DNA of 64,000 nt from Azospirillum halopraeferens DSM 3675 (GCF_000429625.1 NZ_AUCF01000006.1:62001-126000), one strand, 5' to 3'. Positions 1 through 9,965 are shown, counted from the stretch's first letter. Notes: generated by a model from the sequence alone, not told the origin. A program made the numbers and translations.

Positions 1-497
1 TGCTGGTCTGCATCCTCGACCGACCGCGCCACGCCGAGCTGATCGCCCGCGTGCGCGAGGCCGGCGCGCGCATCATGCTGATCTCCGACGGTGACGTCTC
101 CGGCGTCATCGCCACCAGTCAGATCGGTGCCGCGGTGGACATGTACGTGGGATCCGGCGGCGCACCGGAAGGCGTGCTGGCGGCGGCGGCGCTGCGCTGC
201 ATCGGCGGCCAGTTCCAGGGCCGCCTGCTGTTCCGCAACGACGAGGAAAAGGCCCGCGCCGCCCGCTGGGGCATCAAGGACCTGAACAAGAAGTACTCGC
301 TGCACGAACTGGCCAGGGGCAACGTCATGTTCGCGGCAACGGGCGTCACCGACGGCGCCATGCTGCGCGGCGTCCGCCGCTTCCCCGGCGGTGCCATCAC
401 CCATTCGGTGATCATGCGCTCCAAGTCGGGCACCGTGCGCTATGTCGAGGCGCATCACAACCTGAAGCGCAAGACGCTGCCGGGCAACGGGCAGTAA
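1..497 (+). CDS. glpX: Class II fructose-1,6-bisphosphatase (3' end only)
   Basis: Carboxy-terminal 164 or so residues of a GlpX-type phosphatase; the gene enters from the left edge in frame 3. GlpX enzymes hydrolyse fructose-1,6-bisphosphate (often also sedoheptulose-1,7-bisphosphate) in gluconeogenesis or the Calvin cycle. Visible family features are LDRPRH near the left edge, the metal-site region ISDGDVSGVI, the glycine-rich GSGGAPEGVLAAAALRC segment and a C-terminal GVTDGAMLRGVR block. The reading frame is open to a TAA at 495-497 and is followed by a strong hairpin. The amino-terminal half lies outside the window, so completeness of the gene cannot be judged. Confidence 0.93.
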   Translation, partial: LVCILDRPRHAELIARVREAGARIMLISDGDVSGVIATSQIGAAVDMYVGSGGAPEGVLAAAALRCIGGQFQGRLLFRNDEEKARAARWGIKDLNKKYSLHELARGNVMFAATGVTDGAMLRGVRRFPGGAITHSVIMRSKSGTVRYVEAHHNLKRKTLPGNGQ

Positions 498-523
498 CCC
501 TCCCGCACGGGAGCGGATCGCCG

Positions 524-558
524 ACGGGGCGCGCGGGGATCATTCGCGCGCCCCGTTG
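524..558. terminator. Hairpin between convergent glpX and esterase genes
   Basis: A 12-bp perfect stem (524-535 with 545-556) with a 9-nt loop, followed by a short T-containing tail. It sits between the stop of glpX on the plus strand and the stop of the esterase on the minus strand, so it probably ends both transcripts. Confidence 0.7.
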
Positions 559-571
559 CATTGCGGGGTCT

Positions 572-2440
572 TCAGTTCTTCGGGGTGACGTGCTGCCACA
601 GCAGGCTGCAGTTGGACAGCGTGTCCAGGCTGTGGACCGGAACCGGGCCGGTGCCGAGCGTGGGGGTCGGCGGCGTGGTGGTCCACTGGTGGAGGGTGGC
701 ACCGGCTGCCGACCAGTCCGCCGTGTAGGGGCTCCAGCCTGCGGCCGGGGCGGTTGCGGGGTTGGTCGCGAAGGCGGCCCAGGCGATCCCCATGGCGTCG
801 GCCAGCGCCGCATCCGCCGCCGACGGCGATGTCACGCCGACCTTCGTCAAGGTGTTAAAGACGTACGGCAACTCATTGCCGTGACAGACATTCGGGATGT
901 CGCCGGTAGCCGTCTGCGCGGCCGGGGCGCAGGTCGGCAGCGGGTCGCCGCCGGCCAGTCGGTAGAGATCCACGATCGGCGTGGGTGTGAAGAGATAGCC
1001 GAAGATCGGGGTGTCGGCCGATTGTCCCTGGCGGCCGTAGGCCGTGTTGGCGGTGAACAGGTTGGCGCACCGGAAGGCCATGTCGTTGATCAGGCTGCCC
1101 AGCGCCACGGCGGCGCCGTTGCCGTTGTAATAGGACGGGATCGCCTTCGTGTTGTGGTCGGCCTGCCATGAGGCGCTGTAGGGCTCGTCGGTGGCGATGG
1201 GCGGCGTGAAGCCGGTGATGGTCGATGCGGTCGACGTGCCGAACATGCTGTCGAGGAGCAGGCCGTAGGTGGTGGACGTCAGATCCTTGGCGGCGCTGAA
1301 GTAGGCGAGGCCGGCGAAGGTCTGCCCCTCGTTCAGGTTCACGCCGAACATGAACGGCTTCGGCGTCATGGCGCCGGCATAGCCGGCCGACGGCTGCCCC
1401 CGGACGACGGCGTTGTCGATGACCGGCGTCCACGGCAGCGCCTCGACGAAGCCACCGGAGATGATGCGTTTCAGGGCGTTGCCGCCGCCGTCGAAGCTGT
1501 CCTGGGCGGCCATGATCTGGGCCGTGGTCAGGTTCTTCTTCTGCAGCCAGTCCTTCGCCCCCTTTGGATCGGCCAGCCAGCACCGTGGAATCTTGGCGTC
1601 GCAGAAGCGGTCGAAGAAGTTGGCCCCGTCCGTCCGGGCGCGCGCGGTGTCGCGGTACACCACGCCCATCGGGTTGCTCTCCATGATGGCCGCACGGAAC
1701 AGGCCGTCGCTGGACGGCATGGAGAAGAGATGGAAGCCCACGGACATGGCACCGGCGCTCTCGCCGAACACCGTCACCCGGCCGGGATCGCCGCCGAAGG
1801 CGGCGATGTTGGCCTGCACCCATTGCAGGGCCGCCTGCTGGTCGAGCAGGCCGAAGTTGCCGGTGACGCCGAAGGCGTCCTCGTACAGGAAGCCGAACGC
1901 GCCGAGCCGGTAGTTCAGCGTGACGACGACCACGTCCCTGGCGGCCAGAGCCGCCCCGTCGTAAACGGGGAGCGAGCCGCCCCCCAGGATGAAGGCGCCG
2001 CCATGGATGAACACCATCACCGGCAGGGCCCCGGACCTGTTGATGGTGGCGGCCGGCGCGGAAATGTTCAGGTAGAGGCAGTTTTCACTCTGGTAGGAGG
2101 TCGGCGTGTTGGGGGAGTCGGCCTACGGGCACAGCCACATGGGCTGGGTCGCCCTGTAATTGGCCGGCACCGCCGCCACCGTCGGCGCCTGCCAGCGGCC
2201 GGCGGTCGCGTAGGGAATACCCTGATAACTGTTGATGACGGTGGTGCCGACCGTCGTGCTGAGGCCACACACCGTCGTGCCGCCGACGTTGACCGTGGTG
2301 TCGGTCGCCGTCGCGCAGGCCGGCGGCGGGTTCACGGGAGCGGGGCCGGTGGCAGCCGACGCGGGGAATGCCCCGCCGGTCAATACGAACGCCGCAACCA
2401 ATCCGGCGGCGGCGGTGAGAGTCGGGGTCCGGAACTGCAT
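572..2440 (-). pseudogene. Type B carboxylesterase interrupted by an in-frame amber codon
   Basis: A secreted para-nitrobenzyl-esterase/cholinesterase-like alpha/beta hydrolase of about 622 codons. The start at 2440 has a GAGGGA ribosome site and opens a signal peptide ending near ASAATG. The frame stays open from 2440 to 572 except for one TAG at 2123-2125 (codon 106). It directly follows WLCP, where the family normally has CPQ, so CAG to TAG is the simplest origin. After the TAG the same frame continues with SENCLYLNI and FIHGGAF. The full triad is present: Ser228 in GESAG, Glu371 and His520 in [10 protein letters not shown]. No frameshift or other lesion is visible, so the event is recent, a sequencing error, or suppressed. 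The substrate is unknown. Confidence 0.85.
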
Positions 2441-2673
2441 GGTGCGTCCCTCATCGGCGGGGGTGGTGCCCCCATGGCGTGCAGAATGCCCATCCCGGAC
2501 GGAACACGGCGCCACCCGTGCGGCGATGCCGTCACGTGCGGTTGTCCACTTGGGCGATTCCATGAAAGGGACGCACACAAACCTTGTCTAACGTCGATTT
2601 GTTTCGAATTGCGACAATGCGCGCAACGGACCGGAGCGCCCGGACCGGCACCCTCCTCACAAGGGCTGCGCCA

Positions 2674-3159
2674 TCATGCCTTCTTCACCGCGGCCGGCCG
2701 GCCGCCGGTCATGCTGACGAGCTGATCCGGGGTCAGGCGGAACACCGCGTTGGGCGTGCCGGCGGCGGCCCAGATGGTGTCGAGCGCCAGCAGATCCTCG
2801 TCGATCAGGACCAGTGGCGGTTCGGTATGGCCGAGCGGTGGCACGCCGCCGATGGCGAAGCCGGTCCTGGTGCGCACGAACTCCGGATCGGCCCGTTCAA
2901 TCGTCTCGCCGATCAGGGCGGCCACCGCCTTCTCGTCCACCCGATTGGCGCCGCTGGCGATGACGAGAACGGGCGCACCGGAGGTCCGGGCGCGGAAGAT
3001 CAGGGACTTGGCGATCTGGCCCACCGTGCAGCCCACCGCGTCCGCCGCCTCCTGCGAGGTGCGGGTGCTCCGGGCGTGCTCAATCACCGTGTGGCCGAGC
3101 CCGACACCATCAAGGATGTCCTGAACGCGGCGGGCGGAAGGACTGAGGTCGGCCACCAC
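2674..3159 (-). CDS. YbaK/EbsC-family aminoacyl-tRNA deacylase
   Basis: 161 residues, the usual length for single-domain YbaK/ProX proteins, which hydrolyse misacylated tRNA (commonly Ala- or Cys-tRNA(Pro)) in trans. Family features are the GQIAKSLIF segment with the conserved lysine at about residue 51, the central ASGANRVDEK strand-turn and GFAIGGVPPLGH near residue 105. It lies 16 bp downstream of proC on the same strand, so it is probably co-transcribed with proC and the YbjN gene. The amino-acid specificity (YbaK, ProXp-ala and so on) cannot be assigned from motifs alone. Confidence 0.9.
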   Translation of the reverse strand: MVADLSPSARRVQDILDGVGLGHTVIEHARSTRTSQEAADAVGCTVGQIAKSLIFRARTSGAPVLVIASGANRVDEKAVAALIGETIERADPEFVRTRTGFAIGGVPPLGHTEPPLVLIDEDLLALDTIWAAAGTPNAVFRLTPDQLVSMTGGRPAAVKKA

Positions 3160-3175
3160 GGGGTCTCCGGAGAGG

Positions 3176-3994
3176 TTATTGCGCCAGTTCCCTGGAACGC
3201 CGGGCGGCAGCGGCCACGGCGCGGGTGAGGAGCATGCCCAGGCCGTCGTCGGCCATCAGAACGTCAAGGGCGGCCCTGGTGGTGCCGCCGGGGCTGGTCA
3301 CCGCCTCGCGGAGCTGGGACGCCGGGGCGGTGGACTGGCGCAGCAGTTCCCCGGACCCGGACACGGTGGCGCGCGCCAGGCGTTGCGCCAGATCGGCCGG
3401 CAGCCCGGCATCCTCGCCCGCGCGGGCCAGGGCCTCCACCAGCAGGAACACATAGGCCGGGCCGCTGCCCGAAACGGCGGTGACGGCGTCCATCAGCGCC
3501 TCGTCGTCGATCCAGGCGACGTCGCCCACCGCGCGCAGCAGGCGTTCGCACAGGTCCGCCCGGGCGGGGGTGACACGGGCGTTGGCGCAGGCGACCGTGA
3601 TGCCGCGGCCGATGGCGGCGGGAGTGTTGGGCATCGAGCGCACCACCGCCGCACCGGCGCCCAGGTGCGTTTCGAAGTACGCGATGGGACGGCCGGCGGC
3701 GATGGACAGGAAGACGGTGTCCGGCCGCACCAGCCCGGCGTAGGACGGCACCACCGCATCCATCACCTGCGGCTTGACCGCGAAGATGACGACATCGGGC
3801 GCCAGGTCCGCCGGGACGGATGTGGCGTCGGCAACGGCCCTGACGGCCGGGTCGGCGATGCCGGGGGGCAGGCCGCCCGGTTCCACCACCACGATCCGGC
3901 CGGCGATCCCGGCGCGCAGCCAGCCGTCCAGCATGGCGCCGCCCATCTTGCCGCAGCCGACCAGCAGCAGGGAGGAGGCCGCCATGCCGCTCAC
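3176..3994 (-). CDS. proC: Pyrroline-5-carboxylate reductase
   Basis: 272 residues. Catalyses the last step of proline synthesis, NAD(P)H-dependent reduction of pyrroline-5-carboxylate. The amino-terminal Rossmann motif is LLLVGCGKMGGAML; the middle holds FAVKPQ and RSMPNTPA; the carboxy-terminal dimerisation domain has VSGSGPAYVF and the signature TSPGGTTRAALDVL. The GTG start at 3994 overlaps the TGA of the upstream YbjN gene (GTGA), indicating translational coupling; an ATG three codons later (3985) is an alternative start. The downstream neighbour is the YbaK deacylase, consistent with a proline-related operon. Confidence 0.96.
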   Translation of the reverse strand: MSGMAASSLLLVGCGKMGGAMLDGWLRAGIAGRIVVVEPGGLPPGIADPAVRAVADATSVPADLAPDVVIFAVKPQVMDAVVPSYAGLVRPDTVFLSIAAGRPIAYFETHLGAGAAVVRSMPNTPAAIGRGITVACANARVTPARADLCERLLRAVGDVAWIDDEALMDAVTAVSGSGPAYVFLLVEALARAGEDAGLPADLAQRLARATVSGSGELLRQSTAPASQLREAVTSPGGTTRAALDVLMADDGLGMLLTRAVAAAARRSRELAQ

Positions 3995-4494
3995 GCCTCA
4001 CCCTGGGTATCGAGGATGGCGGCGGTCACCGCGTCAGCCGCCGATTTGCCGCCCCAGATCACGAACTGGAAGGCAGGGTAGAACCGCTCGCACTCCGACA
4101 AAGCGATCTCCACGAGGTCTTCAAGCTGCTCCACCGTCGCCCCGCGCGACCCGCGCAGCAGGGTGGTCTGGCGGAACATCGGCGTGTGTTCCTCGGTGCA
4201 GACGTCGAAATGGCCGAGCCACAGGCGCGCGTTTACCTCCGCCAGCAGGTCGTGCACCGCCTGGCGCCGCGCCGACTGCACCTTCATGTCGAACTGGCAG
4301 GAGAACTGCATGGCGCTGACGTCGGGCTGCCAGACGAAATAGAGCCGGTAATCGCACCACCGCCCGCCGATCTCCACGATCATCTCATCGTCATTGGTAC
4401 GGTCGAACGGCCATTCGTTGGCCGTCACGATCTCTTCAACGACGTCGAGCGGGTTGTGGATGGCGGCGGGGGTTTCGACGGCTAGTGCCGACAT
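3991..4494 (-). CDS. YbjN domain-containing protein
   Basis: 167 residues with the YbjN fold (related to type III secretion chaperone-like proteins). The segment DDEMIVEIGGRWCDYRLYF and the acidic C-terminal helix LVEIALSECERFYPAFQFVIWGG are typical of alphaproteobacterial YbjN proteins found next to proC. The molecular role is not established; E. coli YbjN is linked to motility and stress phenotypes. The start at 4494 has an AGGAGG ribosome site and is the first gene of a coupled YbjN-proC-ybaK run. No membrane segment or signal peptide is visible. Confidence 0.85.
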   Translation of the reverse strand: MSALAVETPAAIHNPLDVVEEIVTANEWPFDRTNDDEMIVEIGGRWCDYRLYFVWQPDVSAMQFSCQFDMKVQSARRQAVHDLLAEVNARLWLGHFDVCTEEHTPMFRQTTLLRGSRGATVEQLEDLVEIALSECERFYPAFQFVIWGGKSAADAVTAAILDTQGEA

Positions 4495-4725
4495 GGTCAG
4501 CGTCCTCCTTTGAAGGCGCGGCGCGCGGCTCCGTCCCCCGGAATCCCTGGAACACGCCGCCCGACGGGCCTTTGCCCCGAGATGTCGTGTCCTGCCACCC
4601 GAGAGCTACTACCAAAAGCAACCTGCCAAAGGACAGGTGCGGGCGCAACAGCTTTCCGCCGCACCGTCATGAATGATCCGTGATGATGTTCGGACAGGCG
4701 CAAGCCCTCCGGCGACCGCGCGCCG

Positions 4726-5070
4726 TCAGGGCGCGGTGCCGCCCTCGGGCGCCTTCGGGGCGCCGGTGTGGGCCCGCCGGCGCGGCGCCGTGTCCTCATG
4801 GGCGAGCTGGTGTTCGGCCAGCAGCGTGGCGACCGTCGCCTCCAGCGCGGTCACCCGGTCGGCCAGCGCCTCCTGCTCCTCCCGGGCCCTGGCGGCCACG
4901 GCCCGGACGGCGTCGAACTCCTCGCGCGAGACGACGTCCATGCGCGACAGGATGCGTTCGAACTGCTGGCGCATCTGCGCCTCGGCCTCCTCGCGCAACC
5001 CGGAAAGCGCGCCCAGCGCACCGCCGGCCACCCGGGCCAGGTCGTCGAGAAGCTTGTTGTCAACCTGCAT
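4726..5070 (-). CDS. ubiK: Ubiquinone biosynthesis accessory factor UbiK
   Basis: 114 residues of the BMFP/UbiK family. UbiK binds UbiJ and helps the soluble Ubi complex in aerobic ubiquinone synthesis. The protein begins MQVDNKLLDDLARVAGGALGALSGLREEAEAQ (given here in outline), a membrane-active amphipathic helix, followed by the conserved helix MDVVSREEFDAV and a coiled coil to about residue 90. The last 25 residues are low-complexity and charged. It is divergent from hldD, with about 208 bp between, and about 230 bp upstream of the YbjN gene, so it is probably its own transcription unit. Confidence 0.85.
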   Translation of the reverse strand: MQVDNKLLDDLARVAGGALGALSGLREEAEAQMRQQFERILSRMDVVSREEFDAVRAVAARAREEQEALADRVTALEATVATLLAEHQLAHEDTAPRRRAHTGAPKAPEGGTAP

Positions 5071-5278
5071 GGATTGGATTCCGCTGTGTGAAGAGCGCCA
5101 TTATGGGCGCCCGAAGTGGCGTTATCAACGGCCCTGCACGAAGAACAGGTGATCCGGCCCGGTCGCTCCCGATGGAACGCCCGCCGACGAACCGGAAATG
5201 CCCGCGAAGCGTTGCGGTGCCTCCGGCCACGGCCTATAAGGGCCGCGGACCCTCGGCGGGCGGGAGACGCAGCGCATC

Positions 5279-6265
5279 ATGATCGTGGTCACCGGCGGCG
5301 CCGGCTTCATCGGCTCGAACCTGGTCGCCGGACTGGCGGACCGCGGCATCGTCGACGTGGCGGTCGCCGACCGGTTCCGCGACGGTGACAAGTGGCGCAA
5401 CCTCGCCAAGCGGGAGGTGAAGGCGCTGGTCCGCCCGGAAGACCTGCTGGCCTTCCTCGACCAGCACGCGGCCGAGATCGACCTGATCTTCCACCTGGGT
5501 GCCATCTCCGCCACCACCGAGCGCGACGTGGACAAGATCGTCGCCAACAACGTGGCCCTGTCCATGGAACTGTGGCGCTGGTGCGCCTGGCGCGGGGCGC
5601 GTCTGATCTACGCCTCGTCGGCCGCCACCTACGGCGACGGCTCGGCCGGATTCGACGATGACGGGTCGGTGGAGGCGCTGGCCCGCCTGCGTCCGCTCAA
5701 CGCCTATGGCTGGTCAAAGCACCTGTTCGACCGCCGCGTCGCCCGCGCCGTGCTGGACGGCGAGCCGGCGCCGCCCCAGTGGGCCGGCCTGAAGTTCTTC
5801 AACGTCTACGGCCCCAACGAGGGGCACAAGGGCGACATGATGAGCGTGGTGGCCAAGCTCCACCCGCAACTGGCATCCGGCCGGCCGGCCCGGCTGTTCC
5901 GGTCGCACCGGCCCGGCGTGGAGGACGGCGGCCAGCTCCGCGACTTCGTGCACGTCGACGACTGCGTCGCCGCCATGCTGTGGCTGATGGACAATCCCGG
6001 CGTCTGCGGCCTGTTCAACCTGGGCACCGGCCGGGCGCGCAGCTTCCGCGACCTGGCCCTGGCCACCTTCGCCGCCATGGATCTGGAACCGCGGATCGAC
6101 TACATCGACATGCCCGCGGAGTTGCAGGCGAAGTACCAGTACTATACCCAAGCCGAGATGGGCCGCCTGCGCGCCGCCGGCTTCACCGCCCCCTTCACCG
6201 GGCTGGAGGAGGGGGTGCGGCGCTACGTCCGCGACTTCCTCGCCCGGCCCGACCCGTACCGCTGA
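5279..6265 (+). CDS. hldD: ADP-L-glycero-D-manno-heptose-6-epimerase
   Basis: 328 residues, extended SDR epimerase that makes ADP-L-glycero-D-manno-heptose for the lipopolysaccharide inner core. Features are the NAD-binding motif [10 protein letters not shown] at residues 5-14, [11 protein letters not shown], the catalytic Tyr143-x3-Lys147 pair in [19 protein letters not shown] and the carboxy-terminal YQYYTQAEM stretch typical of HldD. The ATG at 5279 follows a GGGAGA ribosome site. Ten bp separate it from lgt, so hldD heads a run reaching at least to the thioesterase gene. Confidence 0.95.
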   Translation: MIVVTGGAGFIGSNLVAGLADRGIVDVAVADRFRDGDKWRNLAKREVKALVRPEDLLAFLDQHAAEIDLIFHLGAISATTERDVDKIVANNVALSMELWRWCAWRGARLIYASSAATYGDGSAGFDDDGSVEALARLRPLNAYGWSKHLFDRRVARAVLDGEPAPPQWAGLKFFNVYGPNEGHKGDMMSVVAKLHPQLASGRPARLFRSHRPGVEDGGQLRDFVHVDDCVAAMLWLMDNPGVCGLFNLGTGRARSFRDLALATFAAMDLEPRIDYIDMPAELQAKYQYYTQAEMGRLRAAGFTAPFTGLEEGVRRYVRDFLARPDPYR

Positions 6266-6275
6266 CGGGAGCCCC

Positions 6276-7085
6276 ATGCTCACCCTCGCCTTCCCCGCCA
6301 TCGATCCCGTCGCCGTCGAGATCGGCCCGATCGCCATCCGCTGGTACGCGCTGGCCTATCTGGCCGGCTTCGTGCTCGGCTGGCGCTACTGCCTGTACCT
6401 GGCCCGCAGCGCCCCCGGCCCCGGCCGTCCGACTCCGGAGGACGTGGACGACTTCCTGACCTGGGCGGTGATCGGCGTCATTCTCGGCGGCCGGCTGGGA
6501 TACGTGCTGTTCTACAACCTGCCCTATTACGTCGAAAACCCGCTGGAAGCGCTGATGGTATGGCACGGCGGCATGTCGTTCCACGGCGGCTTGCTGGGCG
6601 TGGTGGCGGCGATCCTGCTGTTCGCGCTCCGCCGCGGCCTGTCGCCGTTCGCCATGGGCGACCTTATCGCCACGGCCGCTCCCATCGGCCTGTTCTTCGG
6701 GCGCGTCGCCAACTTCATCAACGGCGAACTGTACGGCCGCGCCGCGCCGGACCTGGCGTGGGCGTTCGTGTTCCCCCGCGATCCCCTGCAGGTCCCCCGC
6801 CATCCCAGCCAGCTCTACGAGGCCGTGCTGGAAGGGCTGGTGCTGTTCGTGGTGCTGGCGCTGCTGGCCCGCCGGCCGGACGTGCGGGCCCGGCCGGGTC
6901 TGCTGGCCGGCGTGTTCTTCATCGGCTACGGCCTGTCCCGCATCATAGCGGAGTTCTTCCGGGAGCCCGACGCCCAGCTCGGATTTCTATGGGGCGGGGC
7001 AACCATGGGGCAGCTTCTCTCCATCCCCATGGTGCTGTTCGGACTGTGGCTGGCAGTGCGGGCGCGCCGGGCGGTGGACGCGTGA
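6276..7085 (+). CDS. lgt: Prolipoprotein diacylglyceryl transferase
   Basis: 269 residues, polytopic inner-membrane enzyme that transfers diacylglycerol from phosphatidylglycerol to the lipobox cysteine of prolipoproteins. Visible family motifs are [12 protein letters not shown] near the amino end, HGGMSFHGG at about residues 97-105 and the Lgt signature [14 protein letters not shown] around residues 141-154, with several hydrophobic helices. The stop overlaps the GTG start of the next gene (GTGA at 7082-7085), showing tight coupling with the methyltransferase downstream. Confidence 0.97.
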   Translation: MLTLAFPAIDPVAVEIGPIAIRWYALAYLAGFVLGWRYCLYLARSAPGPGRPTPEDVDDFLTWAVIGVILGGRLGYVLFYNLPYYVENPLEALMVWHGGMSFHGGLLGVVAAILLFALRRGLSPFAMGDLIATAAPIGLFFGRVANFINGELYGRAAPDLAWAFVFPRDPLQVPRHPSQLYEAVLEGLVLFVVLALLARRPDVRARPGLLAGVFFIGYGLSRIIAEFFREPDAQLGFLWGGATMGQLLSIPMVLFGLWLAVRARRAVDA

Positions 7086-8194
7086 CCGCCCCCGCCGCCG
7101 ACACCTTGACGGCCGCGCTGGCCCGCCGCATCGCCGTGGAAGGGCCGATCACGGTGGCCGCCTACATGGCGGAGGCGCTGGGGCACCCGCGCCTGGGCTA
7201 TTACATGAAGCAGGATCCCCTGGGGGCGGGGGGCGACTTCACCACCGCGCCGGAAATCAGCCAGGCGTTCGGGGAGCTGATCGGCCTGTGGTGTGCCGAC
7301 ACCTGGCAGCGCCTGGGCGCCCCGCCCCTGGTCCGGCTGGTCGAGCTGGGGCCGGGCCGCGGCACCCTGATGGCCGACGCGGTGCGCGCCGCGTCGGTGC
7401 TGCCGGTCTTCCGGCAGGCGATCCGCATCCACCTGGTGGAGACCAGCCCGGCCCTGCGCGCCCGCCAGCGCGCCACCCTGGCCGACCTCGACGTCACCTG
7501 GCACGACAGCCTCGACGAGGTTCCCGACGGGCCGGCCCTGATGGTGGCCAACGAGTTCTTCGACGCCCTGCCCGTCCGCCAGATCCAGAGAACGCCCCAC
7601 GGCTGGTTCGAGCGGCTGGTCGACCGGGAGGAGACGCCGGACGGGGCCGAGCCGCGCCTGCGATTCGTGCTGGAGGCATTCGGCAGCGCCGGCGCGTCCC
7701 TGGTGCCGCCGGCCCTGCGGGATGCCCCGCCGGGCAGTGTGGTTGAGGTGTCGCCGGCCTCCCTGGCCATCGCCCGCACCCTCGGTGCCCGGCTGGCGGC
7801 GCAGGGCGGCGCGGCGCTGGTGATCGACTACGGGTACGCCGGTCCGGCGGTGGGCGACACGCTCCAGGCGGTGCGCCGCCACGCCTACGCGCCGGTGCTG
7901 GAGTCGCCCGGCGACGCCGACCTCACCGCCCACGTGGACTTCACCGCCCTGGCGGCGGCGGCCCGCGAGGGCGGCGCTGACGTCTTCGGGCCGGTGCCCC
8001 AGGGCATCCTGCTGACCCGCCTCGGTATCGTCCAGCGGACCGACGTGCTGCGCCGGGGCGCCACGCGCACGCAGGCGACGGCGCTCGACACGGCCCTTGA
8101 GCGCTTGATCGGGGCCAATCAAATGGGCACCTTGTTCAAGGCCCTGTGCCTTGCCGCCCCCGGTCTCGGGGCGCCGGCGGGGTTCGAGGGTTGA
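7082..8194 (+). CDS. MidA/NDUFAF7-family SAM-dependent methyltransferase
   Basis: 370 residues from the GTG at 7082, chosen because it overlaps the lgt stop and gives the family length; an open frame extends further upstream only as a shadow of lgt. Family landmarks are [20 protein letters not shown], the SAM-binding loop [23 protein letters not shown] and VIDYGYAG. Eukaryotic NDUFAF7 dimethylates an arginine of the NDUFS2 subunit of complex I; a similar protein-arginine methylation role is inferred, not shown. The gene is followed by pgeF, a common alphaproteobacterial lgt-midA-pgeF order. Confidence 0.92.
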   Translation: MTAPAADTLTAALARRIAVEGPITVAAYMAEALGHPRLGYYMKQDPLGAGGDFTTAPEISQAFGELIGLWCADTWQRLGAPPLVRLVELGPGRGTLMADAVRAASVLPVFRQAIRIHLVETSPALRARQRATLADLDVTWHDSLDEVPDGPALMVANEFFDALPVRQIQRTPHGWFERLVDREETPDGAEPRLRFVLEAFGSAGASLVPPALRDAPPGSVVEVSPASLAIARTLGARLAAQGGAALVIDYGYAGPAVGDTLQAVRRHAYAPVLESPGDADLTAHVDFTALAAAAREGGADVFGPVPQGILLTRLGIVQRTDVLRRGATRTQATALDTALERLIGANQMGTLFKALCLAAPGLGAPAGFEG

Positions 8195-8216
8195 GACCTA
8201 CCGGGACCGCTCATCC

Positions 8217-8984
8217 GTGATCACGCTCGGCGCGCTCAACGACGTCAACGGCATCCGCCACGCCTTCTTCACGCGTTCCGGCGGGGTGTCGACGGGGATC
8301 TACGCCTCCCTCAACTGCGGCCTCGGCTCCGGCGACGCGCCGGCCGCGGTGGCGGAGAACCGGGCGCGCGCCGCCGCGCGGCTGGACCGTCCGGCGGACA
8401 GCCTGGTCACCTGCTATCAGGTGCACAGCCCCGACTGCATCGTGGTCGATGCCCCATGGGCGCCCGGCGCGGGGCCGCGGGCCGACGCCATGGTCACGCG
8501 CACGCCGGGGATCGTGCTGGGTGTCCTCTCCGCCGATTGCGCCCCCGTGCTGCTGGCGGACGAGAAGGCCGGCGTGGTCGGCGCCGCCCACGCGGGCTGG
8601 AAAGGGGCCATCGGCGGCGTTCTGGAGGCGACGGTGGAGCGCATGGTGGAGCTGGGCGCGCGCCGCACCGCCATTGTTGCCGCCATCGGCCCCTGCATTG
8701 CCCAGCGATCGTACGAGGTCGGACCGGAGTTCCCGGCGCCCTTCCTGGAGATCGCCGCGCGCAACCGCGACTTCTTCGCCCCGGCGCGCCGGCCCGGCCA
8801 TTTCCTGTTCGACCTCGGCGGCTATGCGGCGCAGCGGCTCGCCGACGCCGGGGTGGAGCTGGTGCAACGCTGCCCCAACGATACGGTGGCCGAGGAAGAC
8901 CGCTTCTTCAGTTACCGCCGCGCCTGCCTGCGTGGCGAGACCGACTACGGTCGCGGCCTGTCGGCCATCCTGATTCAGGAGTGA
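8217..8984 (+). CDS. pgeF: Multicopper polyphenol oxidase / peptidoglycan editing factor PgeF
   Basis: About 255 residues from a GTG at 8217; upstream in-frame starts as far as TTG 8151 would overlap the methyltransferase by up to 44 bp, so the start is uncertain. The Cu-oxidase_4 (YfiH/YlmD) fold is shown by HAFFTRSGGVS, CYQVHSPDC, SADCAPVLLAD, AAHAGWKG and IGPCIAQRSYEVG, which carry the conserved histidines and cysteines of the metal site. E. coli YfiH removes wrongly incorporated L-Ser from peptidoglycan precursors; purine nucleosidase-type activity has also been described for the family. Three bp separate it from the thioesterase. Confidence 0.9.
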   Translation: MITLGALNDVNGIRHAFFTRSGGVSTGIYASLNCGLGSGDAPAAVAENRARAAARLDRPADSLVTCYQVHSPDCIVVDAPWAPGAGPRADAMVTRTPGIVLGVLSADCAPVLLADEKAGVVGAAHAGWKGAIGGVLEATVERMVELGARRTAIVAAIGPCIAQRSYEVGPEFPAPFLEIAARNRDFFAPARRPGHFLFDLGGYAAQRLADAGVELVQRCPNDTVAEEDRFFSYRRACLRGETDYGRGLSAILIQE

Positions 8985-8987
8985 ACG

Positions 8988-9428
8988 GTGGAAACGACCT
9001 CCCTGCCCGGCCCCCTGGTCCTGCCGCGAACGGTGCGGTGGGGCGATTGCGACCCGGCGGGCATCCTGTATACCCCGCGCGTGTTCGACTACATGGCGGA
9101 GGCGGTGGAGGTCTGGTTCCGCGACGTCGCCGGAATCGCCTGGATGGCGCTGATCCGCGACGGCCGGCACGGCGCGCCGACGGTGCACACCTCCTGCGAC
9201 TACCGGCGCCCCATGGGCCCCGACCTGCGCATCGGCGTGACCGTGGAGCTGGAACGCATCGGCCGCTCCAGCCTCACCTTCCGCATCGTCGGCGACGACG
9301 ACGGCGGCCGGCGCTATTTCGAAGGGCGTCTGGTGTCCTGCCTGACCGACCTGAAGGCCGGCCGCGCCGTCCCGATCCCCGACACGATCCGCACCCGCGC
9401 CGAAGCCTACCGCGCCGCGTCCGCCTGA
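8988..9428 (+). CDS. Hotdog-fold acyl-CoA thioesterase
   Basis: 146 residues, 4-hydroxybenzoyl-CoA-thioesterase/YbgC-like. The active-site segment VRWGDCDPAGILYTPRVFDYM contains the conserved aspartate near the amino end, and the central helix runs to WFRDVAG. The physiological acyl-CoA is unknown. The GTG start at 8988 lies three bp after the pgeF stop, with the upstream gene's CAGGAG end acting as ribosome site, so it probably ends the hldD-lgt-midA-pgeF run. Confidence 0.88.
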   Translation: METTSLPGPLVLPRTVRWGDCDPAGILYTPRVFDYMAEAVEVWFRDVAGIAWMALIRDGRHGAPTVHTSCDYRRPMGPDLRIGVTVELERIGRSSLTFRIVGDDDGGRRYFEGRLVSCLTDLKAGRAVPIPDTIRTRAEAYRAASA

Positions 9429-9548
9429 GCCGAGCCGGGCACGTTTGTTTCGTTCGTGTAAGCAAATATCCGTTGCCGGCTCCCCGCACGATTCGGTTAC
9501 AATACGTCGCAAATGGCGGCGAATGGTGCCGGCGGGGAGGACGTCGCG

Positions 9549-9965
9549 ATGATCGGATGGCATGAGAAGATGTGCATCGACCACGGCGGGCTCGATGCCG
9601 ACCACCGGGAACAGCATGAACTGATTCGCCGCTTCGTCGCCGCGCCGCCGCTGGACGAGGAGCGCGATCCGGCGCTGTCCTATCTTTATGCCCTGCGCAT
9701 CGCCTCGAAGCGTCATTTCGCGCGGGAGGAAGCGGTCCACCGTGCCGTCCGCTATCCCGAAGCGCGGGAGCATGCGGACCAGCACCGGCGCCTGCTGGCC
9801 ATGCTCGACGACATCATCCAACAGATCGAGCAGCGGGATTCTCCTTTTCAATACGGCTACCTCAAGGGCAAGGCCGACGAAGTTCTGCAATTTTGGTTCC
9901 TCGACCACCTGGCCAGAGACGATCTCAAATTGAAGAAATACGTCCTACGTCCGGTGCGCGCCTGA
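9549..9965 (+). CDS. Single-domain bacteriohemerythrin
   Basis: 138 residues. Non-haem di-iron O2-binding four-helix protein. The start is set at 9549 because a GGGGAGG ribosome site lies just upstream; an ATG at 9513 would add 12 unconserved residues. The iron-ligand pattern is visible: His19/His23 in LDADHREQH, His56 and Glu60 in KRHFAREE, His75 and His79 in HADQHRR, and His120 with Asp125 in FLDHLARDD. It stands alone, preceded by about 120 bp of comparatively AT-rich sequence. Likely roles are oxygen storage or sensing, or delivery to membrane oxidases; no partner gene adjoins it. Confidence 0.88.
   Translation: MIGWHEKMCIDHGGLDADHREQHELIRRFVAAPPLDEERDPALSYLYALRIASKRHFAREEAVHRAVRYPEAREHADQHRRLLAMLDDIIQQIEQRDSPFQYGYLKGKADEVLQFWFLDHLARDDLKLKKYVLRPVRA

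Noticed and set aside
2123..2125. The TAG read as a recoded codon such as pyrrolysine
   Set aside because: No pyl genes or recoding element are visible, and the family has Gln there; a point mutation is simpler.
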